DNA of 17,758 nt, from positions 9,084 to 26,841 of the forward strand of contig DCGS01000100.1 of NCBI GenBank assembly GCA_002314645.1, in the 5' to 3' direction. The DNA comes from Ruminococcaceae bacterium UBA1772. Lineage in GTDB: Bacteria > Bacillota > Clostridia > Oscillospirales > Acutalibacteraceae. How positions within the stretch are numbered: the stretch's first letter is position 1; every line of letters starts with the position of its first letter. Made by a program: the position numbers and the translations under genes. Shown here in pieces: positions 7,636-15,313 of the stretch. Below the pieces are notes generated by a model. The model was not told where the DNA came from and made no database searches. It saw only the letters and a program-made list of their open reading frames with translations.

Positions 7636-8919
7636 TTAGTCTAGTTCAACAAGTCCATCATCAAGCATCTTTTGAAGGGACATCATAATTCCAAGTTTTG
7701 CGTGACTCCATGTAAGTCCACCCTGAAAATAAATTGCATAAGGTGGACGAATTGGGCCGTCTGCTGAGAGCTCAATAGATGAGCCTTGAACAAATGCTCC
7801 AGCAGCCATAACCACTTCGTCGTCATAGCCTGGAATTGGTGACGCTACAGGTGTTACGTAGCTGTCTACAGGTGCTGCAGCCTGGACTCCTCTACAGAAT
7901 GCAAGCATTCTTTCAGGGCTTCCAAGTTCAATGGACTGAATAATGTCGTGACGACTTTCAGATCCATTTGGAAGGACTTTGAAGCCAAGTCTCTCATACA
8001 TGTTTGCTGCAAAGATTGCGCCCTTTATTGCGCCTGCAACAACTGTAGGAGACATGAAAAGTCCCTGATAAAGTTTGGTGTTAAGATCCAGGCTTGCACC
8101 TACATCTGAACCAATTCCAGGCGCTGTAAGTCTGTAGAAGCATCTGTCAATAATATCCTGTCTACCACAGATGTATCCACCTATTGGAGCAAGTCCGCCA
8201 CCTGGATTTTTAATGAGTGAACCAACAACCATGTCAGCACCAACATCTGATGGTTCAATTGTCTCAACGAATTCGCCGTAACAGTTATCTACCATTACAA
8301 TTACGTCAGGCTTTACACCCTTAACAAACTTTATGAGTTCACCAATTTGTGAAACTGAGAAAGTTGGTCTTTGAGCGTAACCCTTTGAACGCTGTATTTC
8401 AATGAGCTTTGTCTTCTCATTAATTGCCGCTTTAATTGCATCATAGTCGAAAGTTCCATCAGGAAGAAGGTCTACTTCTCTGTATGTAACTCCCATTTCC
8501 TTAAGAGAACATGGACATTCACGAATGCCTATAACCTCTTCAAGTGTGTCGTATGGTCTTCCAACTGGAGAAAGCATTTCATCTCCTGGAAGTAAGTTTG
8601 CTGAAAGTGCAATGGCAAGTGCGTGTGTACCGCATGTAATCTGTCCACGAACAATTGCTGCGTCTGTGTGGAATACAGATGCATAAACATTTTCAAGTGT
8701 GTCACGACCCATATCATCATGACCATATCCTGTTGTACCAGCAAAGCACGCTGCAGAAACACGGTTGTCCTGCATTGCCTTGATTATTTTAAGCTGATTA
8801 TATTCAGCAACTCTATCAAGCTCTTCAAATCTTTCACGAAGCTCTGATATTATGCCTTCAGAGTAGTCTACTACTTTTGGACTAATTCCAAGGCTTGTAA
8901 ACATTTCTGTATTACTCAT
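7636..8919 (-). CDS. Methionine gamma-lyase family PLP enzyme ("aluminum resistance" family)
   Basis: Fold-type I PLP protein of the family first annotated as aluminum resistance protein and related to cystathionine beta-lyases and methionine gamma-lyase. The true substrate is not settled for most members. With the chosen start it has 427 residues. SAACFAGTTGYGHDDMGRD (55-73) and GQITCGTHA (92-100) are family hallmarks. MVDNCYGEF (209-217) gives the PLP-ring aspartate (Asp211), and SLIKNPGGG (234-242) gives the Schiff-base lysine (Lys237). I chose the ATG at 8919 because AGAGGA (8925-8930) lies 5 bases upstream. A longer reading from TTG at 8949 would overlap the preceding gene and lacks a good SD. 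It follows the AbrB-like gene by 13 bases and precedes the PnuC-like gene by 10, forming a three-gene unit. A role in sulfur amino acid metabolism is plausible but unproven. Confidence 0.85.
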   Translation of the reverse strand: MSNTEMFTSLGISPKVVDYSEGIISELRERFEELDRVAEYNQLKIIKAMQDNRVSAACFAGTTGYGHDDMGRDTLENVYASVFHTDAAIVRGQITCGTHALAIALSANLLPGDEMLSPVGRPYDTLEEVIGIRECPCSLKEMGVTYREVDLLPDGTFDYDAIKAAINEKTKLIEIQRSKGYAQRPTFSVSQIGELIKFVKGVKPDVIVMVDNCYGEFVETIEPSDVGADMVVGSLIKNPGGGLAPIGGYICGRQDIIDRCFYRLTAPGIGSDVGASLDLNTKLYQGLFMSPTVVAGAIKGAIFAANMYERLGFKVLPNGSESRHDIIQSIELGSPERMLAFCRGVQAAAPVDSYVTPVASPIPGYDDEVVMAAGAFVQGSSIELSADGPIRPPYAIYFQGGLTWSHAKLGIMMSLQKMLDDGLVELD

Positions 8920-8932
8920 TTTTATCCTCTTC

Positions 8933-9187
8933 TCATTCAACATTTCCAAATACTTTCATTGCAACATCATTCATAACATCTGGTGTTGTAACAATAATGC
9001 CCGTTTTTTCATCGCCAAGAACTAAAAGCGTGTCTCCAGGGTTAATACCAAAAAGGTTTCTTGCATCCTTTGGAATAACAATTTGACCCTTTTCTCCAAC
9101 CTTAACAGTACCGAAGATATGCTTACCGTTTGGCATGCCAAGTACATGTTTACCGCCAGGCACATAACCACTTCCTCTGTTATACAT
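8933..9187 (-). CDS. AbrB/MazE/SpoVT-family DNA-binding protein
   Basis: Small transcription factor with one swapped-hairpin beta-barrel domain. GTVKVGEKGQIVIPKDAR (26-43) followed by FGINPGDTLLVLGDEKTG is the classic AbrB/SpoVT pattern, so DNA binding as a dimer or tetramer is expected. There is no toxin gene beside it, which speaks against a MazE antitoxin. The ATG at 9187 gives 84 residues with a 25-residue glycine-rich leader (YNRGSGYVPGGKH). However, the promoter -10 box ends only 8 bases before this ATG, so the mRNA would be nearly leaderless. ATG at 9136 would give a 67-residue protein starting just before the domain, but it has no convincing SD. It heads the unit with the methionine gamma-lyase family gene and the PnuC-like gene and may regulate that unit, possibly through the small palindrome in its own promoter. 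Confidence 0.88.
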   Translation of the reverse strand: MYNRGSGYVPGGKHVLGMPNGKHIFGTVKVGEKGQIVIPKDARNLFGINPGDTLLVLGDEKTGIIVTTPDVMNDVAMKVFGNVE

Positions 9188-9195
9188 TTCCTACA

Positions 9196-9224
9196 AGTAT
9201 AACTTTTGGACTTCCTTAAGTCAA
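9196..9224 (-). promoter_or_regulatory. Sigma-A promoter of the abrB-like gene with overlapping palindrome
   Basis: On the minus strand TTGACT (9224-9219), a 17-base spacer and TATACT (9201-9196) form a near-consensus promoter. GACTT (9209-9213) and AAGTC (9218-9222) form an inverted repeat with a 4-base centre that overlaps the -35 box and spacer, a typical operator position. The predicted start, about 7 bases beyond the -10 box, falls at or next to the ATG at 9187. Confidence 0.75.
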
Positions 9225-9240
9225 CTATATTTTATATGTA

Positions 9241-9283
9241 ATTAAATAAAACAAAAGAGATGTGGAAAAATCCACATCTCTTT
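9241..9283 (-). terminator. Intrinsic terminator of glnN-asnB
   Basis: Read on the minus strand, AAAGAGATGTGGA and TCCACATCTCTTT pair perfectly over 13 bp around a TTTT loop (9254-9283), followed by TGTTTTATTTAAT. It lies 18 bases after the asnB stop and just ahead of the abrB-like promoter, so it separates the two units. Confidence 0.9.
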
Positions 9284-9301
9284 CATTTTGGTAGGAATCT
9301 A

Positions 9302-10879
9302 TTATTCTCCACTTGCACCGTAGTTTGAAAGAACACGAGCAGATGGATCGTTAACGTCACAACCCTCCCAGGACTTGTTTGGCATCCAGAAGTCAACGAC
9401 CATTTCAGCCTGACCTGGGTAATATTTTTCAAAGATTTCACGGTAAAGAAGAGACTCCTTTGTGAATGGTGTTGCATATGTATACTGCTTACACTTTTCT
9501 TCAAACTCTTCGTCTGTGTAAAATCCTTCTGCATACTCTTTAAGGTAGTCAACCATTGAATGGCCAACAGCATCTGAGAATGCAGCCTTTTCTCTATAAA
9601 GAATGCTGTCTGGCAAGTAGTCACCCTCAAAAGCCTTACGAAGAAGGTACTTACCTTTTCCGTATTTGTTGAGCTTCATTTCAGGGTCAATTGCCATTAC
9701 GTATTTAACAAAGTCTAAATCGCCGAATGGAACACGAGCCTCAAGTGAGTTTACAGAAATACATCTGTCTGCACGAAGTACATCGTACATATGAAGTTCG
9801 CGTACTCTCTTCTGTGCCTCTTTTTGGAATTCCTCTGCACTTGGTGCAAAGTCAGTGTATTTGTATCCAAAGAGTTCGTCTGAAATCTCTCCTGTTAAAA
9901 GAACTCTTATGTCTGTCTGCTCGTGAATTGCCTTGCAGATAAGGTACATACCCATAGAAGCACGCGTTGTTGTAATATCATATGTTCCAAGTATTTTAAT
10001 TACAGTGTCGAGTGAAGATAAAACATCCTCTTTTGAAATGATTATTTCAGAGTGATCACTCTTTATGTAATCCGCAACTTCCTTTGCATATTTTAGGTCA
10101 ATTGCATCTTCGCTCATGCCGATAGCAAAGGTCTTAATAGGTTTCTCACTTGCCTTCTGAGCAACTGAACAAACAAGTGAAGAATCTAAACCTCCGGAGA
10201 GAAGGAAGCCGACCTTTGCATCGGCAACAAGCCTCTTTTCAATACCTGAAACTAGCTTGTCGTGAATGTTTTTGCAGACGGTATCAATGTCATCATAAAT
10301 GTATTCGTCCACTGCAGCAATGTCGTTGTAGCAGATGAATTCCCCACCCTTGTAGTAATGTCCTGGAGGGAATGGCATAATCTTTTCTACAAGTGAAACC
10401 AAGTTCTTTGGTTCACTTGCAAATACTGGAGCACCAGAAGGAAGAAGACCATAGTAAAGAGGTCTAATTCCAATTGGATCTCTAGCGGCAATATACTCGC
10501 CTGTTTCACCGTCGTAAATTATGCATGCAAACTCTGCGTCGAGCATTTTGAACATCTCTACGCCATACTTCTCATACATTGGTAGAAGTATTTCACAGTC
10601 TGAATCACTCTGAAACGTATATTCACTTTTAAGTTCATTACGAAGATTTTCAAAGCCATAGATTTCGCCGTTACAAACAACCATTCTATTATTCAAGCTG
10701 AATGGCTGCATTCCTTCTGGATGAAGGCCCATAATTGCAAGTCTATGGAATGCAAGATAACCGTTGCCAGTATCTACAATCCTTGAATCGTCTGGCCCAC
10801 GACTTATAGTCATGTCAAAGCCAGCTTTAAATTCCTCGTAAGATATACCGCTTTCACAGTAACCCATTATTGAACACAT
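9302..10879 (-). CDS. asnB: Asparagine synthase, glutamine-hydrolysing
   Basis: Makes asparagine from aspartate, ATP and glutamine-derived ammonia. The N-terminal glutaminase domain starts MCSIMGY, so Cys2 becomes the nucleophile after Met removal. RGPDDS (27-32), FHRLAIMGL (44-52) and NGEIYG (70-75) complete that site. The synthetase domain has the ATP pyrophosphatase loop LLSGGLDSS (226-234). At 525 residues it is slightly shorter than E. coli AsnB (554) and needs both domains, which are present. The start must be this Met because Cys follows directly. The SD is weak (AAAGTGATG, several bases away), so translation may depend on coupling with glnN, which ends 21 bases upstream. Pairing with glutamine synthetase puts production and use of glutamine in one operon. 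Very secure. Confidence 0.96.
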   Translation of the reverse strand: MCSIMGYCESGISYEEFKAGFDMTISRGPDDSRIVDTGNGYLAFHRLAIMGLHPEGMQPFSLNNRMVVCNGEIYGFENLRNELKSEYTFQSDSDCEILLPMYEKYGVEMFKMLDAEFACIIYDGETGEYIAARDPIGIRPLYYGLLPSGAPVFASEPKNLVSLVEKIMPFPPGHYYKGGEFICYNDIAAVDEYIYDDIDTVCKNIHDKLVSGIEKRLVADAKVGFLLSGGLDSSLVCSVAQKASEKPIKTFAIGMSEDAIDLKYAKEVADYIKSDHSEIIISKEDVLSSLDTVIKILGTYDITTTRASMGMYLICKAIHEQTDIRVLLTGEISDELFGYKYTDFAPSAEEFQKEAQKRVRELHMYDVLRADRCISVNSLEARVPFGDLDFVKYVMAIDPEMKLNKYGKGKYLLRKAFEGDYLPDSILYREKAAFSDAVGHSMVDYLKEYAEGFYTDEEFEEKCKQYTYATPFTKESLLYREIFEKYYPGQAEMVVDFWMPNKSWEGCDVNDPSARVLSNYGASGE

Positions 10880-10900
10880 AACTTATATCATCACTTTCTA

Positions 10901-12997
10901 TTATTTTACGCTGAATAAAATGTCACCATATGTTGGGAATGGCCAGTATTTTTCAGCAGTTAATACTTCAGCCTCATCTGCAGCCTCACGAACAGATTCC
11001 ATTGTTGTAAGGATTTCATCACGAATAAATTCTGCTGCAGGAATAATGTCAGCAATATCTGAGAACTCAGCGAGTTTTGCTTCAAGTGTAGCTGTTCTTT
11101 CAACAATCTGATCAACCAACACTGAAAGACGTGCAACTCTTTCCTTCTCAAACTTACAGCTGATTTCAGGACCAAGTGCTGCCTTTGCAGCTGCTGTTGT
11201 TGCAACATATGAAATGTATTCTTCAATTGCTGGAACAATCTGCTTCTTAGCCATATCAATCATTGTTGTAGCTTCAATGCTTACTGACTTACAGTAGTTA
11301 TCAAGCATAACCTCGCAACGAGATTCAAGCTCAGCCTTAGAGAATACCTTGTGGTATGTGAGCATCTGAACGTTCTTCTCATCAAGAAGTCTTGGCATTG
11401 CATCTGCTGTTGTTCTAAGGTTCAAGAGACCTCTTTCCTCAGTAGCTTCTTTAATCCAAGCATCATCATAACCGTTTCCGTTGAAGATGATTCTCTTGTG
11501 GTCTTTAATAGTCTTCTTAATAAGTGCATCAAGAGCTGCGTTGAAGTCCTCTGCACCTTCAAGTTTATCTGCATATTGTTTGAGCGATTCAGCCACTGCA
11601 GAGTTGAGAAGCATGTTACAGCAAGCAATACTGTTTGAAGAACCGAGCATACGGAACTCAAACTTGTTTCCTGTAAATGCAAATGGAGAAGTACGGTTTC
11701 TATCTGTTGTATCCTTCTGGAATTTTGGAAGAACAGAAACGCCAAGCTTCATTACTTCCTTACCTGCATCAAGGTATGGCTTATCCTCTTCAATTGACTT
11801 GAGAACTGCAGTAAGTTCATCGCCAAGGAAGATAGAAATAACTGCTGGAGGTGCTTCGTTTGCACCAAGGCGATGGTCGTTTCCTGCTGTAGCAACTGAA
11901 AGACGAAGAAGATCTTGATAGTCATCAACGGCCTTAATTACTGCACAGAGGAAGAGAAGGAACTGTGCGTTCTCATGTGGTGTGTCACCAGGAGAAAGAA
12001 GGTTTTCACCCTTGTCTGTAGCAATAGACCAGTTGTTGTGCTTACCACTTCCGTTTACGCCAGCAAATGGCTTTTCATGGAGAAGACAAACAAGGCCGTG
12101 CTTTGCAGCAACCTTCTGCATAATTTCCATTGTCAACTGGTTGTTGTCAGTTGCAAGGTTTGTAGTTGTGAATATAGGAGCAAGTTCATGCTGAGCTGGT
12201 GCAACCTCGTTGTGCTCTGTCTTAGCAAGAATACCAAGTTTCCAGAGTTCCTCGTTGAGGTCTTCCATGTATGCTGCAACACGTGGCTTGATAATACCAA
12301 AGTAATGGTCATCCATTTCCTGACCCTTTGGAGGCTTAGCACCGAAAAGAGTTCTACCTGTGAAGATAAGGTCTTTTCTCTGCTCGTAAACTTCCTTAGT
12401 AATAAGGAAGTATTCCTGCTCAGGACCTACGTTTGTACGAACCTGACGAACTTCGTCGTTACCAAAAAGTCTAAGAATACGAATTGCCTGTGTGTTAAGT
12501 GCCTGCATTGAACGAAGAAGAGGAGTCTTCTTGTCAAGTGCTTCACCGCCATATGAACAGAATGCTGTTGGAATGCAAAGTGTTTTACCCTTTACGAATG
12601 CAAATGATGTTGGGTCCCATGCTGTATATCCACGAGCTTCGAATGTAGCTCTAAGACCACCTGATGGGAAAGAAGAAGCATCCGGCTCACCTTTAATAAG
12701 TTCTTTTCCGGAGAATTCCATTATTACTCTTCCATCTGGAGATGGTGAAATGAAGCTGTCGTGTTTTTCAGCTGTTACACCAGTAAGAGGCTGGAACCAA
12801 TGTGTATAGTGAGTAGCGCCTTTTTCAATTGCCCAGTCCTTCATTGCCTGTGCAACTGCATTTGCCACTGAAATATCTAAATCTGCGCCTTCCTCTATAG
12901 TCTTTTTCATGGAATTGTAGATTTTATCTGAAAGTCTTGCTTTCATTACTCTGTCGTCAAAAACCATGCTACCAAAAAGTTCTGGTACTGTTCCCAT
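10901..12997 (-). CDS. glnN: Glutamine synthetase type III
   Basis: Makes glutamine from glutamate, ammonium and ATP. Its 698 residues and low resemblance to the roughly 440-470 residue GlnA identify the GS III class known from Bacteroides, Butyrivibrio, cyanobacteria and clostridia. GS III marks include FPSGGLRATFEARGYTAWDP (110-129) near the N-terminus. Catalytic motifs: NVGPEQEYF (189-197), EHNEVAPAQHE (261-271), NGSGKHNNWS (315-324), and RTSPFAFTGN with FEFRMLGSS (435-454). The C-terminal 200 residues are the GS III-specific helical extension. AAAGGAG lies 8 bases before the ATG. There is no adenylylation-type partner nearby. Expression seems controlled by a leader with an internal terminator (see 13052-13102). 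It is co-transcribed with asnB. Confidence 0.97.
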   Translation of the reverse strand: MGTVPELFGSMVFDDRVMKARLSDKIYNSMKKTIEEGADLDISVANAVAQAMKDWAIEKGATHYTHWFQPLTGVTAEKHDSFISPSPDGRVIMEFSGKELIKGEPDASSFPSGGLRATFEARGYTAWDPTSFAFVKGKTLCIPTAFCSYGGEALDKKTPLLRSMQALNTQAIRILRLFGNDEVRQVRTNVGPEQEYFLITKEVYEQRKDLIFTGRTLFGAKPPKGQEMDDHYFGIIKPRVAAYMEDLNEELWKLGILAKTEHNEVAPAQHELAPIFTTTNLATDNNQLTMEIMQKVAAKHGLVCLLHEKPFAGVNGSGKHNNWSIATDKGENLLSPGDTPHENAQFLLFLCAVIKAVDDYQDLLRLSVATAGNDHRLGANEAPPAVISIFLGDELTAVLKSIEEDKPYLDAGKEVMKLGVSVLPKFQKDTTDRNRTSPFAFTGNKFEFRMLGSSNSIACCNMLLNSAVAESLKQYADKLEGAEDFNAALDALIKKTIKDHKRIIFNGNGYDDAWIKEATEERGLLNLRTTADAMPRLLDEKNVQMLTYHKVFSKAELESRCEVMLDNYCKSVSIEATTMIDMAKKQIVPAIEEYISYVATTAAAKAALGPEISCKFEKERVARLSVLVDQIVERTATLEAKLAEFSDIADIIPAAEFIRDEILTTMESVREAADEAEVLTAEKYWPFPTYGDILFSVK

Positions 12998-13051
12998 AAT
13001 AATTCTCCTTTACACTAAAAATGACATTTAAGAGGTTTAACCTCTCATTTT

Positions 13052-13102
13052 TGGAAATAAAAAGAGAAGGGTGCCTTGGAAGATAACTCCCAAGACACCC
13101 TT
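13052..13102 (-). terminator. Terminator hairpin inside the glnN leader (attenuator candidate)
   Basis: Read on the minus strand, AAGGGTGTCTTGGGAG and CTTCCAAGGCACCCTT (13102-13087 and 13082-13067) form a 16-bp stem with two G-U pairs and a TTAT loop, followed by CTCTTTTTATTT. It begins about 6 bases after the predicted glnN start point and about 70 bases before the glnN ATG. It could instead end transcripts of the phosphatase gene upstream, or do both jobs. Confidence 0.85.
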
Positions 13103-13114
13103 GCCTTATCGACT

Positions 13115-13143
13115 ATTTTAGACCCATTATATTTATTTGTCAA
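13115..13143 (-). promoter_or_regulatory. Consensus sigma-A promoter upstream of glnN
   Basis: Perfect -35 TTGACA (13143-13138), a 17-base spacer and TAAAAT (13120-13115), five of six to consensus. The predicted start is near 13108, so the glnN leader is about 111 bases. The promoter lies between the phosphatase stop codon and the terminator hairpin, an order expected for control by antitermination rather than for a simple terminator followed by a promoter. Confidence 0.8.
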
Positions 13144-13176
13144 TAGGTTATTTCTAAAAAATGCAATTATTATTTA

Positions 13177-13653
13177 TTAAACTTGCATTTCAGTTTCAAG
13201 GTTCTTTACATACTGTTCAATATACGCCTTTATTACCTGCATTGACTTTGAGTATTCATCTGGTTTTTGAAGCCATGGATCTGGAACAGGCTTGTATTCA
13301 CCTATAGCAGCCTCTGAAAGAGTCATAAACTTATTCTTCCAGAAGAATGGAATAAGAGCTCTATGACCGTTGGTCATGCCAATGATAACGTCCGCCTCTT
13401 TAAAGAGCTTCCAGTCATATCTTCTAAGAATATAACCAGGCTTGTGAGCATATACCTCTTCTTTAGTAAAGCCTTCTTTAATAAGCTCATTTGCAGTATT
13501 CTCATGAATATTCTTTACAGGACTCATAACAGCAGAAGAATGAACCTCTACCTTGCCATTGAGTACTGGGCTTTCGCTTACCATTTTTCTAAACATATAC
13601 TCACAATATGGACTTCTGCACATATTCTGAGAACATACAAACAATACCTTCAT
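13177..13653 (-). CDS. Low-molecular-weight protein-tyrosine-phosphatase-like protein
   Basis: Cytoplasmic phosphatase fold of 158 residues, the family's usual size. The active-site loop VCSQNMCRS (6-14) fits the CX5R(S/T) pattern, with nucleophile Cys7 and Arg13. The general-acid aspartate is Asp125 in VPDPW (123-127). This family also includes protein-arginine phosphatases and arsenate reductases. The catalytic Asp-Pro favours a phosphatase, but the substrate is open. AAGGAG lies just before the ATG, and the FGGY kinase gene ends 17 bases upstream, so the two are co-transcribed. No tyrosine kinase, capsule gene or arsenic gene is near, so the genomic context gives no clear partner. Confidence 0.87.
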   Translation of the reverse strand: MKVLFVCSQNMCRSPYCEYMFRKMVSESPVLNGKVEVHSSAVMSPVKNIHENTANELIKEGFTKEEVYAHKPGYILRRYDWKLFKEADVIIGMTNGHRALIPFFWKNKFMTLSEAAIGEYKPVPDPWLQKPDEYSKSMQVIKAYIEQYVKNLETEMQV

Positions 13654-13670
13654 AAATACTCCTTTAAACT

Positions 13671-15290
13671 TTAACCATTAAGAGTGGCAAATGCCTTCTT
13701 ATTGTTCTTGTAAAGTGTCTTAAACACTTCAAAATTCTTGTCGTATACTGCTTTATTTTCAGGGTTTGGAATGAATGTCTTTTCTGCAGGAATGAAGTTT
13801 CTTACTTCATCAAGATTCTTAATTGCACCTATTCCAACACCAATAATTGCAGCAGCACCTACAGCACCTACGTTCTGTGGGCTTGCAACTGTTTCAACCT
13901 TCTTTTGAAGTACGTCTGCAAGGATTTGACAAGTTACATCCGAAAGTGCTCCGCCACCTACAAATCTTACTGTGTCGGAAACGTCTACCTTCTTTGCCTC
14001 CTGCTCATACATCCAGCGGTTCTGGAAACATACGCCTTCAATTACAGATCTTATAAGGTCTCTCTTACCTGTATCAATATTAATGTTAAAGAATACACCT
14101 GCAGCATTAGGGTCCTCAAATGGACATCTGTTACCATGGAGCCATGGTGTGAAGATAACACCGTTTGAGCCTGCTGGAGTTTCCTTCATTACCTTTGAAA
14201 GATAGTCGTAAAGACTTGTATATGTCTCTTCAAAGTTTTCTACAGATTCAGTTACATCCTTCTTTTCAAGATAGATGCCAATTTCATCAAGCGCTAAGTG
14301 ATTCTTTACCCACTCAAGACACTTACCAGATGTTTCATGCTCTGCAAAATAGTTGTATCTTCCCTCTTCGGCACCAACTATTGCTGCAATCATTGCTCCT
14401 GTATCTACAGTCTGCTTTTCAACGACTGTTGAAACCCAGCCGGATGTTCCAGAATAAATATGAGTGTCACCTGGACGTGTAGCGCCAGCACCAACGCCAA
14501 TAAGAGTTGCGTCTCCACCGCCACCGAATACTGGAATACCAGGAACAAGGCCAAGTTCGTTTGCCGCCTTTTCTGTAAGCCCACCAACTACGTCTGTACA
14601 TTTAACAATGTCAGCAAGATGGTCAGGGTTTACATCTACAAGCTTACATACTGGCTTACACCAGCCCTCATGACCCTTTCTTGTGTCATAGAGAAGCTGA
14701 CCAAAAGCAGAGTCTGGAGTCATAATAATTTTTCCTGTCATATGAGCAATTAAAGACTCTTTAACGTCTACTATTTTATATATCTTTTTAAAGTTTTCAG
14801 GCTCATGAGCCTCAATCCACTTATATTTCCAAATTGGGTCCTTTACTGAACAGGAAACTGCTCCTGTGTAGTAAAGATATGGAAGAAGTTTAAACACATT
14901 AGCGCCAGCAATCTGAATGCCGTTTGCAATTCCCTTTTTAATTTCTTCCTTTGCACGCTGATCCATGTAGCTCATAGGACGACGAATTACATTGCAGTCC
15001 TTATCAAGTGCTACAAGACCCTGCATTTGAGAACAGAATGAAATACCTTCAATATCCTTTGCAGTAATATTTAAGGCTTTAACTTCCTCACTGTTCATAA
15101 TATCAGCGGTTGTTTCTGCCATTGCAGTCCACCACTCATTGAAGTCCTGTTCAGCACCACCGTTTTCAACCATATAAAGGTTGTACCCGTGCGATGCAGC
15201 TGCTTTTAAAACAATAGTCTTATCTATTTCAAAAAGACATGTTTTTACACCTGTTGTTCCAATGTCATATGCAATAACATATTTTCCCAT
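13671..15290 (-). CDS. FGGY-family carbohydrate kinase, xylulokinase-like
   Basis: ATP-dependent sugar kinase of 539 residues with two actin-like domains. YVIAYDIGTTGVKTCLFE (4-21) is the phosphate-1 loop. MDQRAKEE matches the substrate-side region of xylulokinases. VFGGGGDATLIGVGAG holds the catalytic Asp, and GTSGWVS is the ATP-side loop. PWLHGNRCPFEDPNAAGVFF matches the xylulokinase FGGY signature region. Substrate within the family (xylulose, ribulose, fuculose, erythritol, others) cannot be read off reliably, and no sugar isomerase is in the window. I chose ATG 15290 because AAGGTG (15302-15297) lies 6 bases upstream; the GTG at 15299 lies within that SD region. The gene follows the TetR gene by 23 bases and precedes the phosphatase. 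Neighbouring aldolase and aminotransferase genes suggest one catabolic pathway. Confidence 0.88.
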   Translation of the reverse strand: MGKYVIAYDIGTTGVKTCLFEIDKTIVLKAAASHGYNLYMVENGGAEQDFNEWWTAMAETTADIMNSEEVKALNITAKDIEGISFCSQMQGLVALDKDCNVIRRPMSYMDQRAKEEIKKGIANGIQIAGANVFKLLPYLYYTGAVSCSVKDPIWKYKWIEAHEPENFKKIYKIVDVKESLIAHMTGKIIMTPDSAFGQLLYDTRKGHEGWCKPVCKLVDVNPDHLADIVKCTDVVGGLTEKAANELGLVPGIPVFGGGGDATLIGVGAGATRPGDTHIYSGTSGWVSTVVEKQTVDTGAMIAAIVGAEEGRYNYFAEHETSGKCLEWVKNHLALDEIGIYLEKKDVTESVENFEETYTSLYDYLSKVMKETPAGSNGVIFTPWLHGNRCPFEDPNAAGVFFNINIDTGKRDLIRSVIEGVCFQNRWMYEQEAKKVDVSDTVRFVGGGALSDVTCQILADVLQKKVETVASPQNVGAVGAAAIIGVGIGAIKNLDEVRNFIPAEKTFIPNPENKAVYDKNFEVFKTLYKNNKKAFATLNG

Positions 15291-15313
15291 TTTTAACACC
15301 TTGTCTTTTGATA

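Noticed and set aside
8920..8949. Longer start (TTG at 8949) for the methionine gamma-lyase family gene
   Set aside because: It would overlap the preceding gene and lacks a good SD, while ATG 8919 has AGAGGA at the right distance.
8933..9187. MazE antitoxin of a toxin-antitoxin pair
   Set aside because: The domain family is shared, but the next gene is a 427-residue PLP enzyme, not a small toxin.
11915..12511. A plus-strand open frame of 198 codons opposite glnN
   Set aside because: It lies entirely antisense to a well-conserved gene, its protein is cysteine- and leucine-rich with no recognisable domain, and it has no promoter or SD. It is a by-product of glnN codon use.
13011..13028. A five-codon upstream frame (MSFLV) ending at the glnN SD
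   Set aside because: It has no SD of its own and such tiny frames occur by chance; not supported as a leader peptide.
12998..13110. Known riboswitch, T-box or classic ANTAR target in the glnN leader
   Set aside because: Only about 6 bases lie between the predicted start and the terminator, leaving no space for an aptamer or T-box. The hairpin loop is four bases (TTAT), and I could not find two hexaloop hairpins of the ANTAR kind.
13671..15290. Naming the FGGY kinase xylB outright
   Set aside because: Motifs fit xylulokinase best, but no xylose isomerase or xylose transporter is visible and the family has many substrates, so the symbol is left blank.
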